Source: Smithella sp.
Lineage (GTDB): Bacteria > Desulfobacterota > Syntrophia > Syntrophales > Smithellaceae
DNA length: 16,545 bases
Direction of reading: 5' to 3'
Assembly (NCBI GenBank): GCA_012797505.1
Contig: JAAZOZ010000090.1
Coordinates: 1 to 16,545 of the forward strand
Shown: in pieces, positions 8,656 to 15,223 of the stretch
How the letters are laid out: each line of letters begins with the position of its first letter
How positions within the stretch are numbered: position 1 is the first letter of the stretch
Position numbers and translations under genes: made by a program
The notes under the pieces: model-generated
Seen by the model: only the letters and a program-made list of their open reading frames with translations
Told to the model about the DNA's origin: nothing
Databases searched by the model: none

Positions 8656-9234
8656 CTATGCCCGGTTGCTTCCGTTGACCCACCAGTCGCTTTTGTCCTT
8701 GAACCACCAGTGCGATGAATCCGTTTGAATGATTCGGTCGGCCAGCTTTTTTCCTTCCTCGGTGGCAAGCCTCTGCAGCGCGTACCGGATCCACTCATCG
8801 GAATATTTGTTGCCCAAATCCCCGTATTCTTTCAGCTGAAGAATCAGCGCGATCTGATCGGCGTCCCGGGCGGTCTTCGCTTCCGGGGTTTCCCTCGCGT
8901 TGAACTCGTCGATCGCCTGACGGATGTCGCCGCCGAAAAAAAGCCCTTCCGTCAGTTCCCGGACGGCTTTGGCCTCGTTCACTTCCACGTATTTCTTGTT
9001 GACGTAGTTCATGTCGCCGGTGCGGGCTTCGGGCAGATCGTGAAGAATGCACATTTTTAAGACGCGCAGTTCGTTCAAAGACGGATTGAGCTTGCACAGA
9101 GCGTAGCCGATAAAAACCGTCCGCAGAATATGCTCCGCCACCGACTCCCTGCCGCTGCCCAGAAACTGATAACCGCTGCGGGGCGTTTTGCTGAGCATCC
9201 CCACTTCAAACAAAAAATCGGCAATGCTTTCCAT
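8656..9234 (-). CDS. HD-domain hydrolase, YfbR/HDDC2-like
   Basis: A 192-residue cytoplasmic metal-dependent phosphohydrolase. The HD signature is complete: His35 (in ESVAEHILR), His65-Asp66 (in CILHDLPEARTGD), Glu69, Asp74 and Asp126 (in RDADQIALILQLKEY). This pattern, and the length, fit the YfbR/HDDC2 group, whose members remove phosphate from deoxynucleoside 5'-monophosphates. The substrate here is inferred from the family only. The C-terminus has an extra tryptophan-rich tail, HWWFKDKSDWWVNGSNRA (175-192). The ATG comes 1 bp after the stop of the coiled-coil gene upstream, so translation is likely coupled, and the lipoprotein gene follows after 26 bp. Confidence 0.88.
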   Translation of the reverse strand: MESIADFLFEVGMLSKTPRSGYQFLGSGRESVAEHILRTVFIGYALCKLNPSLNELRVLKMCILHDLPEARTGDMNYVNKKYVEVNEAKAVRELTEGLFFGGDIRQAIDEFNARETPEAKTARDADQIALILQLKEYGDLGNKYSDEWIRYALQRLATEEGKKLADRIIQTDSSHWWFKDKSDWWVNGSNRA

Positions 9235-9235
9235 C

Positions 9236-9457
9236 TTATCCCTTTTTCAACACTTTGATCCGGTTGGCCATCATTTCGGACAGTTTCCGGATTTGCAGTT
9301 GCAGCGAGGCGATGCTGTCCGGTCTTGCGCTTTCGATTTTATCGAGCTGGGCCCTCCAGTGCTCCAACAGGGCTATTTCATTTTCCTTCAACTTCTTTTC
9401 GAACCGTTCCTGATACTCCTTGATGAAAGCGGCGGTCGAAGCATCCATTGGCGCCAT
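9236..9457 (-). CDS. Short coiled-coil protein of unknown function
   Basis: A 73-residue protein with no recognisable family. Almost all of it looks helical and heptad-like, from FIKEYQERFEKKLKENEIAL through LQLQIRKLSEMMANRIKVL, suggesting a coiled coil or partner-binding helix pair. It has no cysteine, signal peptide or membrane segment. The start at 9457 is preferred because GGGGAGG lies 6 bases before this ATG. Two ATGs further out (9463 and 9472) are possible, but the first falls directly on the ribosome binding site. It is the first gene of the cluster with the HD hydrolase (1 bp gap), lipoprotein and mscL. Confidence 0.7.
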   Translation of the reverse strand: MAPMDASTAAFIKEYQERFEKKLKENEIALLEHWRAQLDKIESARPDSIASLQLQIRKLSEMMANRIKVLKKG

Positions 9458-9545
9458 GTGCATCCTCCCCATATTTCCTGAAATTACGGCAAGACTCTAT
9501 AACAATCCTCCTGAAAGATGCAACAAACTTTTCTTCAAGCATCAT

Positions 9546-9572
9546 TTGACAGCCCCGGTTAAATACTATAAG
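9546..9572 (+). promoter_or_regulatory. Possible promoter for the DUF1385 gene
   Basis: A perfect TTGACA (9546-9551) is followed by TATAAG (9567-9572), 15 bases away. The spacing is short, but the implied transcript start, near 9579, would give a plausible 30-base leader to the ATG at 9609. Confidence 0.45.
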
Positions 9573-9608
9573 AAAGCGCAGCAAAAAAACGGCAGGAAAC
9601 AACAACGC

Positions 9609-10478
9609 ATGGGCTGCAAACCAAAACCTGAAGACATCGCCGGCGGTCAGGCCATTCTCGAAGGCGTCATGATGCGCCACGGCGACAAGATCGCCGCCGC
9701 CGTGAGGCGCCCCGACCGGGAGATTGTTTTTCAGGAGCGGCGTTACGTTCCCTTAACGAAAAGATACAAGCCTCTGGGCTGGATGTTTGTCCGGGGTACG
9801 GTCAGTCTGTTTGAAATGATGATCATCGGCATTCAATGCCTGATGTTTTCGGCGGAAGTCGCTCTTTCGGAAGAAGAAAAAAAGCCGCAGGGCTGGGAAA
9901 TGTATGTTTCCTTCGCCATCAGCTTTACGGTGGCCATTTTTTTCTTTGTGGTGGTTCCGGCTTTTTTCTTTACCAAAGTAAAAATATATATCGACAGCCT
10001 GATTCTTCTAAATATTCTGGAGGGTTGCGTCCGGCTGGGAATATTTTTATGTTTTCTCGCCGCCACGCTGCTGATGGCGGATATGCGCCGCGTTTACATG
10101 TATCACGGCGCCGAGCATAAAACCGTTTTCGCGTGGGAAGACGGGCAGGACCTGACGGTGGAAAACGTGAAGAAGTACTCCACCCGCCATCCGCGCTGCG
10201 GCACCAGCTTTATTCTTTTCGTGATGATTGTCTCCATCCTGGTTTTTTCCCTGCTGGGCCGCCCCGACTTCCTGCACCGGGTCATTTACAAGATCCTGCT
10301 GATGCCGGTGATCGCGGGCATTTCTTATGAAGCCATCCGCTTTACCGGAAAATACGGACGCTTCAAACTGGTGCGGATGCTGAGCTGGCCGGGGCTCGCC
10401 CTGCAGAAAATCACCACGCGGGAACCGGATGACGATCAGCTTGAAGTCGCCATCGCCGCGATGAAAAAAGTGATCTGA
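9609..10478 (+). CDS. DUF1385 membrane protein, YqhQ-like
   Basis: A 289-residue integral membrane protein of the DUF1385 family (Bacillus YqhQ type); its function is not known. Family blocks are clear: GGQAILEGVMMR (residues 12-23), YHGAEHKTV (165-173), HPRCGTSF (194-201) and PGLALQKITTREPDDDQLEVA (261-281). Hydrophobic segments lie at about 68-82, 102-122, 130-156, 199-216 and 228-240. The conserved histidines, the glutamate at 169 and Cys197 make a metal site possible, but that is inference. The ATG at 9609 is chosen because the family block starts soon after it and AGGAAA is upstream; a longer frame would run into the divergent gene. In many bacteria this gene lies next to rpmE and prfA; here it is alone. 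Confidence 0.88.
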   Translation: MGCKPKPEDIAGGQAILEGVMMRHGDKIAAAVRRPDREIVFQERRYVPLTKRYKPLGWMFVRGTVSLFEMMIIGIQCLMFSAEVALSEEEKKPQGWEMYVSFAISFTVAIFFFVVVPAFFFTKVKIYIDSLILLNILEGCVRLGIFLCFLAATLLMADMRRVYMYHGAEHKTVFAWEDGQDLTVENVKKYSTRHPRCGTSFILFVMIVSILVFSLLGRPDFLHRVIYKILLMPVIAGISYEAIRFTGKYGRFKLVRMLSWPGLALQKITTREPDDDQLEVAIAAMKKVI

Positions 10479-10589
10479 CGGCGCTTCTCCATCAACACGC
10501 ACTCCTGTGATTTTAACCTGTCCCCGCATAAGAGCTTTCTCACCAATGGTTTTTCAACCCGATGGGCATTGACTTTTCAGGGAACTTGA
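10479..10589. other. Non-coding stretch after the DUF1385 gene
   Basis: Together with the repeat that follows, this makes 335 bases without a gene between 10479 and 10813. I see no clear terminator, promoter or small open frame with a ribosome binding site in this part. Confidence 0.5.
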
Positions 10590-10763
10590 AGTAATTGAAA
10601 ACGCAAGGTTGACGGTCTCTTAAAAGTCATTTTCGCACCGTTTTCGTCACACCGGCGAAGGCCGGCATCCAGCCATTACAATAAGTTCTGGACTCCGGCG
10701 CTTGTACCCTCTCGCCACCTTCAAGTGGTTAGGGTATTCGCCGGAGTGACGGTTTGAATTACT
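10590..10763. repeat. Cloverleaf-like palindromic repeat upstream of the LysM gene
   Basis: Several nested inverted repeats are visible. The outer arms are agtaattgaaaacg (10590-10603) and cggtttgaattact (10750-10763), pairing 12 of 14. The main stem is cgtcacaccggcg (10645-10657) with cgccggagtgacg (10739-10751), 12 of 13. Inside are two side hairpins: one centred on tccag/ctgga (10668-10672 and 10688-10692), and one with accct/agggt (10706-10710 and 10731-10735) and ccac/gtgg (10715-10718 and 10725-10728). It resembles the dispersed repeats of the cgtcat...ccggcgaaggccgg type known from many proteobacterial genomes. It is unlike the repeat at 2038-2158. Confidence 0.72.
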
Positions 10764-10813
10764 TTTTACGAGGGCGTCCAGGTTATCTTTATCGTTTTCG
10801 GGGGCAATCGTTC

Positions 10814-12592
10814 ATGAGGCATTCATTTTTGCCGGCGGGGGTATGCGTAATCCTTTCAGCAATGACCTTTTGTTTTCAAGCCATCTCCGCGCAGGAAGAC
10901 AGCGCACAGCTCACTTTCCGGAAAACGGCTGTTTCCAAAAAATCCGTTCAGGTTCACACGGTCCGGGAAAACGAAGCGATTTACGGCATCATCCGCAATT
11001 TGCCCGGCGTTGCCGAAAAGGATATCCCGCGCTATTTCCAAATAATCAGGGCGTTGAACCCCCAGGTCAAAAACTGGGACAAAATATACCCGGGACAAAA
11101 GATCACACTTCCTTCGACAAGCAGCGCCGGCGCCCGGAAAGAAGAATCGGCCGCCGCGACGGAAGGCCTTTCATCGGGAGCGTCCGGATACCGAAACTAC
11201 CGGGTCAAGAAGGGCGAATATCTCATTCGCATTGTTCACCGTGAGCTGAATATTCATTCCAACACGCAGCAGGCCATGCTCAAAATCAAAGAAATGAATC
11301 CGTCCATCCGGGATGCCAATCTCCTGTATCCGGGACAGATCATTCGTCTTCCCAAAGGCAGTATTCAAGCCAAAACCGTTGTGTCCACGCCCCAAATGGA
11401 TGATCCGCCGCATGCCCCGGCAACACTGCCGGAAGAGCAGTCCGCGCAAACCGGCGAAGCGCGGCCGTCCGCCGCAATGATGCCGGAAGATTCCCTTGCA
11501 CAGACCGAAAAAGCAGCGTCCGGAAAGATGTCTTCCCCTCTGTCCTCCGGAACAAAACTGGAAATCATCAGACACATCGTGACACAGATGCAGGGAACCC
11601 TGACGACCAAAGGCAATTATTATCTTCCGGTTTCCAAAACCGCCCAACTGACGATTGACTGCTCCGCCATCCCCGTGTTGGAGCTCAACGATCAGACCAC
11701 GGTCTTTCTGGATATGAAAAACCGGTCCGATGTCCCGTTGAGAAAACTGATCGGCAGCCGGTGGAAAAACTGGCACATTGTCAAAATCGACGCGAAAGAC
11801 GACGTGATCGTCATGCTGAAAAAGATATTTGAAAAAAGCAAAAGCTACGAATTGATCAGAGCCGAAAAACCGCTCGCTGTGGGATCGCCGCCAGATGTGG
11901 AAATTCCCGTGGACTGGCTGATCAACCGGAAAACGGCCGCACAGCCTCCTAAAACGGTCCAGGGACTGCGGCTGGTTTACCACAACCAGGACGTTCTGCC
12001 CCCGGCCATCACGCACTTTGCCCGGGCCAATTCCCTGGCGATCACGGAATTTTCTCCCCGCACGGGCCTTGCCGGCCGGCCGGAGGAGCTTTATCACCTG
12101 TCCCCCATGACGGTTTTGCCGAAATCGCCCGCCGGTGAACTTGGCCATGCCCTGCTTTCCTATCTGAAGCTGCCGGCTGAAAAGGACGCGGAAATCCGGG
12201 TATTCAACCTTGAAAAGGACGGATTCAACCTGTCGATCAAAGCGGATATTCTGTTGGCGCGGGGTGAAAAGAAGACGGTGGTTTTATCCCGCACCCTTCC
12301 CGAGGAATTTATTCACGTCCTCCGGAAATCCGGCTATGAGCTCATTTTTGTATCCGACCAGGACAATCCCGCGACAACCCTGGAAAAGATTCTTCGGGGG
12401 GGGAATGTCCCCTTCGCGTCCGGCTATTTTTTATTTTCCGGCACAGACAAAAATCAACCGCCTTATACCATTGGATTCCAGGGCATTAAGGTCAAGGCCG
12501 ATCGGGATATTTATGTGGTGAATTTTGATGTCCATCCGGACCTGCTCGGGCTGCTGAAAGAAGCGTGGTCGGCAACCTTGGTCCGGTACTAG
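10814..12592 (+). CDS. Exported protein with two LysM domains and a duplicated unknown domain
   Basis: A 592-residue protein. Residues 1-26 look like a cleavable signal peptide ending in AISA, so the protein is exported. Two LysM domains, which bind peptidoglycan or related glycans, follow: about 46-100 (VHTVRENEAIYGII to YPGQKITLP) and about 127-180 (YRVKKGEYLIRI to YPGQIIRLP). A low-complexity Pro/Ala/Glu linker spans about 185-245. The rest (about 249-592) matches no family I know but seems to hold two related modules, about 249-372 and 441-562. The ATG at 10814 is preferred over an in-frame TTG 60 bases upstream, because that TTG lies inside the palindromic repeat and would hide the signal peptide; GGGGG precedes the ATG. 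A terminator follows the stop. I infer a cell-envelope role, nothing more specific. Confidence 0.82.
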   Translation: MRHSFLPAGVCVILSAMTFCFQAISAQEDSAQLTFRKTAVSKKSVQVHTVRENEAIYGIIRNLPGVAEKDIPRYFQIIRALNPQVKNWDKIYPGQKITLPSTSSAGARKEESAAATEGLSSGASGYRNYRVKKGEYLIRIVHRELNIHSNTQQAMLKIKEMNPSIRDANLLYPGQIIRLPKGSIQAKTVVSTPQMDDPPHAPATLPEEQSAQTGEARPSAAMMPEDSLAQTEKAASGKMSSPLSSGTKLEIIRHIVTQMQGTLTTKGNYYLPVSKTAQLTIDCSAIPVLELNDQTTVFLDMKNRSDVPLRKLIGSRWKNWHIVKIDAKDDVIVMLKKIFEKSKSYELIRAEKPLAVGSPPDVEIPVDWLINRKTAAQPPKTVQGLRLVYHNQDVLPPAITHFARANSLAITEFSPRTGLAGRPEELYHLSPMTVLPKSPAGELGHALLSYLKLPAEKDAEIRVFNLEKDGFNLSIKADILLARGEKKTVVLSRTLPEEFIHVLRKSGYELIFVSDQDNPATTLEKILRGGNVPFASGYFLFSGTDKNQPPYTIGFQGIKVKADRDIYVVNFDVHPDLLGLLKEAWSATLVRY

Positions 12593-12627
12593 CGCTCCGC
12601 GCCGGTTAACGGATCACACGAAAGCGC

Positions 12628-12654
12628 CGCGGAAGCTTTTCTGCCGCGTTTTTT
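12628..12654 (+). terminator. Intrinsic terminator after the LysM gene
   Basis: cgcgg (12628-12632) pairs with ccgcg (12644-12648); the stem continues past one mismatch with ag/ct, and a T6 run follows at 12649-12654. It ends 20 bp before the next start codon, so that gene may need its own promoter or read-through. Confidence 0.65.
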
Positions 12655-12674
12655 ATTTATGAAAGAGGAATTCC

Positions 12675-13649
12675 ATGAGCATCAAGGCGCTTGCCCTTTT
12701 TTCCGGCGGGCTCGACAGCATTCTGGCCGTCCGGCTGGTTCAGGAACAGGGAATAGAGGTTGCCGGCCTGACCTTTACGACCCCCTTCTTTAACGCGCAC
12801 AAGGCCCGGGCGGCGGCAGAGCAGATCCGGCTGCCTCTCACGGTGGAAGACATCACGGGCGAACATCTGCTAATGCTGAAGTCCCCGCGCTACGGCTACG
12901 GCAAAAACATGAATCCCTGCATTGACTGCCATACGCTGATGCTGAAGATCGCAGGCAGGAAAATGGAACAAACCGGCGCGGATTTCCTGTTAACCGGCGA
13001 AGTGCTGGGCCAGCGCCCCATGTCCCAGACGCGACAGTCTCTGCATGTGGTCGCGAAGAATTCCGGCCATGCCGATTCCATCCTGCGGCCGCTTTCCGCC
13101 CAATTGTTGGATCCGATCAAGGCGGAACGGGAAGGAAAGATCGATCGGTCGCACCTGCTGGCCATTTCAGGCCGCGGACGGAAGGAACAAATGCGTCTGG
13201 CGGAAACTTTCGGAATCTTGCATTACCCGCCGCCGGCGGGCGGCTGCCTGCTGACGGATCCGATGTTTGCAAGGCGTCTCCGAGATTTGATGTTGCACGG
13301 CGAGGACCGCGGAATCCGGGATTATGAGCTTTTGAAATACGGACGGCACTTTCGCGTCCCCGAAACCGGCAAAATCATCGTCGGCAGAAATCAGTCCGAC
13401 AACGAAGCCCTGCGGGGTCTTGCGGCGGAGGACGACCTGGTCTGCTTGATGGCCGACTTTCCCGGTCCGTTTGTTCTGGCCCCCGGCGGCAGCGAAGCGG
13501 CCGTGGCCGTGGCCGCCTCTCTGTGCGTCCGCTATTCCGACGCCCCGGCAGACAGGGAAGCCCTCGTTTCGTGCAGGCGCCGGGGAAAATCCGCCATCAT
13601 CACCGCGCGGGCCGTTTCGCAGGACCTGTCCCAGCGCTGGATGATTTAA
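12675..13649 (+). CDS. PP-loop ATPase, tRNA thiolation-like, with NFACT-R-like C-terminus
   Basis: A 324-residue cytoplasmic protein. The N-terminus carries the PP-loop SGGLDS (residues 10-15), which binds ATP and adenylates a substrate in enzymes such as MnmA and ThiI. MNPCIDCHTLML has Cys82 and Cys85, and PPAGGCLLTDPMFARRL has Cys191. This three-cysteine set suits either a catalytic disulfide/persulfide route or a bound iron-sulfur cluster as in TtuA-like enzymes. It lacks the THUMP and rhodanese domains of full ThiI. The C-terminal part (about 215-310), with KIIVGRNQSDNEAL and DFPGPFVLAPGGS, resembles the NFACT-R (DUF814) domain. Similar proteins are often named tRNA (5-methylaminomethyl-2-thiouridylate)-methyltransferase; the actual target is not known to me. 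GAGG lies 9 bases upstream of the ATG. The last 50 bp overlap the DUF4301 gene on the other strand. Confidence 0.83.
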   Translation: MSIKALALFSGGLDSILAVRLVQEQGIEVAGLTFTTPFFNAHKARAAAEQIRLPLTVEDITGEHLLMLKSPRYGYGKNMNPCIDCHTLMLKIAGRKMEQTGADFLLTGEVLGQRPMSQTRQSLHVVAKNSGHADSILRPLSAQLLDPIKAEREGKIDRSHLLAISGRGRKEQMRLAETFGILHYPPPAGGCLLTDPMFARRLRDLMLHGEDRGIRDYELLKYGRHFRVPETGKIIVGRNQSDNEALRGLAAEDDLVCLMADFPGPFVLAPGGSEAAVAVAASLCVRYSDAPADREALVSCRRRGKSAIITARAVSQDLSQRWMI

Positions 13650-15192
13650 AGGCTCTTCCGGTCCGGTGCTGCGGACGCAGAAGATCGTAAACGGTCTTCA
13701 CGGGATTGAAAACCGCGAGTGGAAGTTCGACAAAAACCGTGTTCCAGAGGGCCATGCCCCCGTTCCAGAGCCCGGGCAGTTCCTGCGCCAGAAGTTCGCG
13801 CCCTTTCCGGGTTTTGGGGCTGATCAGATAGGCGTCCCGGTTGACGAAGTCCTCCAGAATAAATTTTCCCCCGCGATAATTTTTTGTGCAGCAGACCATA
13901 TCGACCGGATTGAAATAAGAAGCTGACGACCAAATGCCCGCCTGTTGGGGAAGGCTGAAATCAACATGGGCGGATTCCACGATCTGCAAAGTTCGGGATT
14001 GATCTTTTTCCAGAACCCAGAAGGGTCCGCCGCCCGGCTCTCCTTCGTTTTTGACCATGCCGCACACGCGCAAAGGCCGGTTCAGCCGTCGAAACAGCCA
14101 CTGTTTTTTTTCCCGGGCCGCCAGCTTGTGGAATTCTTTGGGAAAGTCCGCGCTCAGCGCATCGCGGCAGAATTCCGAGATAGCCTGAAGGTCCGGCAAG
14201 GAAAGACTCTTCTGTTCCAGTTGCCGCAGGCAGGAATAAACCTGCCGCCGCGTCTCGATCATCAATCCCCCCAGTGCTTTTTTGCAGGGCAGAATTTTCT
14301 TTTGCAGAGACTCCGGCGAAATATTGTCGATGTTTTTGACAAAAATAAGGTCGGCGTCGATGGCCTGAAGGTTTTGCAAAAGAGCGCCGTGTCCGCCGGG
14401 CCGGAAGACCAGGCCACCGTCTTCATCACGGAAAGGCCGGGATTGCCCGTCCGCGGCCACGATGCTCGTGGACGGGGACTGCAGGGACAAATCCACGTGA
14501 AAACGGACGCCGCAGCTTTCTTCGAGCCGGGGAACCATTAATCGCAAAAACGATTTTACCGGTTGGACATGCTCGGCGGAAACCGTGAAGTGCAGCCGAC
14601 AGACCCCTCTCCTGTCCGCAATCAGGTCCGCCGCTTCACGCAGGTGCTCCTCCAGCGCCGTCCGGACTTCTCCTCCCCGGTAGGCGTGAAAGGAAATGAG
14701 CGCTTTGGGAAGACCGCTGAAATTCAGGCCGTCCGGAAGAAGAATGCTTTGAAGAACGGCCCGGACGTCTTTTTTTCTCAACATTCGGCGCGTGCCGTCG
14801 TTTTGTTTCAGAAGGGAAACAAAGGGCATTCGATCCAAATCGCGAAAAAAAGACCGGTCCAGCCCGTCATTGCCGAAGGTCCCCCGGTCCGCCGCCGCAT
14901 ACCACCCGGCAAACATGCGGCTGGCCGCGCCCGATGCGGGAACAAATTTTACCATTTTGTGTCCGGAGGCCTCGGCGTCATACAGCCGAATGAGGCGCCT
15001 GCGTTCCGCGGGGCTCAGGGAACGGATGCCGTCACCCGGGACACAGGGGCGCACAAGCGTCAAAGACCGGAAGCCGCGCCGGTAGGCTTCCAGTTGTTTT
15101 TTCACGTCGGACGGCCGCAGGCCAAGCGCCCGGATGCGGCGCAGATCCTGCGCGTTAAAAAGATTGTTCCTCACACCGGAACGAGGGATCAA
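13600..15192 (-). CDS. DUF4301 family protein
   Basis: A 530-residue cytoplasmic protein of a family without proven function. Marked blocks are KFVPASGAASRMF (82-94), LISFHAY (165-171), FRPGGHGALLQNL (263-275), DLIFVKNIDN (281-290), CGMVKNEGEPGGGPFWV (377-393), FNPVDMVCC (428-435) and WNGGMALWNTVFVELPLAVF (476-495). The glycine-rich early loop, GGHGALL and the KNIDN block recall the nucleotide- and sugar-phosphate-binding parts of UDP-sugar pyrophosphorylases, so a nucleotidyltransferase role is possible; this is inference. The start is TTG, supported by AGGAGGTG 7 bases or so upstream. It follows the SNF transporter gene by 31 bp and is probably transcribed with it. Its C-terminal tail (about 510-530) is basic and overlaps the sulfurtransferase gene. 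Confidence 0.83.
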   Translation of the reverse strand: MIPRSGVRNNLFNAQDLRRIRALGLRPSDVKKQLEAYRRGFRSLTLVRPCVPGDGIRSLSPAERRRLIRLYDAEASGHKMVKFVPASGAASRMFAGWYAAADRGTFGNDGLDRSFFRDLDRMPFVSLLKQNDGTRRMLRKKDVRAVLQSILLPDGLNFSGLPKALISFHAYRGGEVRTALEEHLREAADLIADRRGVCRLHFTVSAEHVQPVKSFLRLMVPRLEESCGVRFHVDLSLQSPSTSIVAADGQSRPFRDEDGGLVFRPGGHGALLQNLQAIDADLIFVKNIDNISPESLQKKILPCKKALGGLMIETRRQVYSCLRQLEQKSLSLPDLQAISEFCRDALSADFPKEFHKLAAREKKQWLFRRLNRPLRVCGMVKNEGEPGGGPFWVLEKDQSRTLQIVESAHVDFSLPQQAGIWSSASYFNPVDMVCCTKNYRGGKFILEDFVNRDAYLISPKTRKGRELLAQELPGLWNGGMALWNTVFVELPLAVFNPVKTVYDLLRPQHRTGRAFKSSSAGTGPAKRPAR

Positions 15193-15199
15193 GCGTTAC

Positions 15200-15207
15200 A
15201 CCTCCTG
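15200..15207 (-). promoter_or_regulatory. Strong ribosome binding site fixing a TTG start
   Basis: On the minus strand an AGGAGGTG-type sequence stands about 7 bases before TTG at 15192-15190, in the 31 bp gap after the transporter stop. It favours this TTG over the GTG six codons further in. Confidence 0.65.
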
Positions 15208-15223
15208 TTCGGCGGCAGGCCGT

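Noticed and set aside
9420..9608. N-terminal extension of the DUF1385 protein from a TTG
   Set aside because: It would overlap the divergent coiled-coil gene and lies upstream of the likely promoter; the family block starts just after the ATG at 9609.
10645..10751. tRNA gene suggested by a cloverleaf-like fold
   Set aside because: No acceptor end, T-loop or anticodon arm consensus is present; the stems fit a dispersed repeat.
10754..10813. N-terminal extension of the LysM protein from a TTG
   Set aside because: The TTG is inside the palindromic repeat, and the signal peptide begins properly at the ATG at 10814.
11171..12148. 325-codon open frame on the minus strand opposite the LysM gene
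   Set aside because: The plus-strand frame has a signal peptide and two LysM domains; the opposite product looks random.
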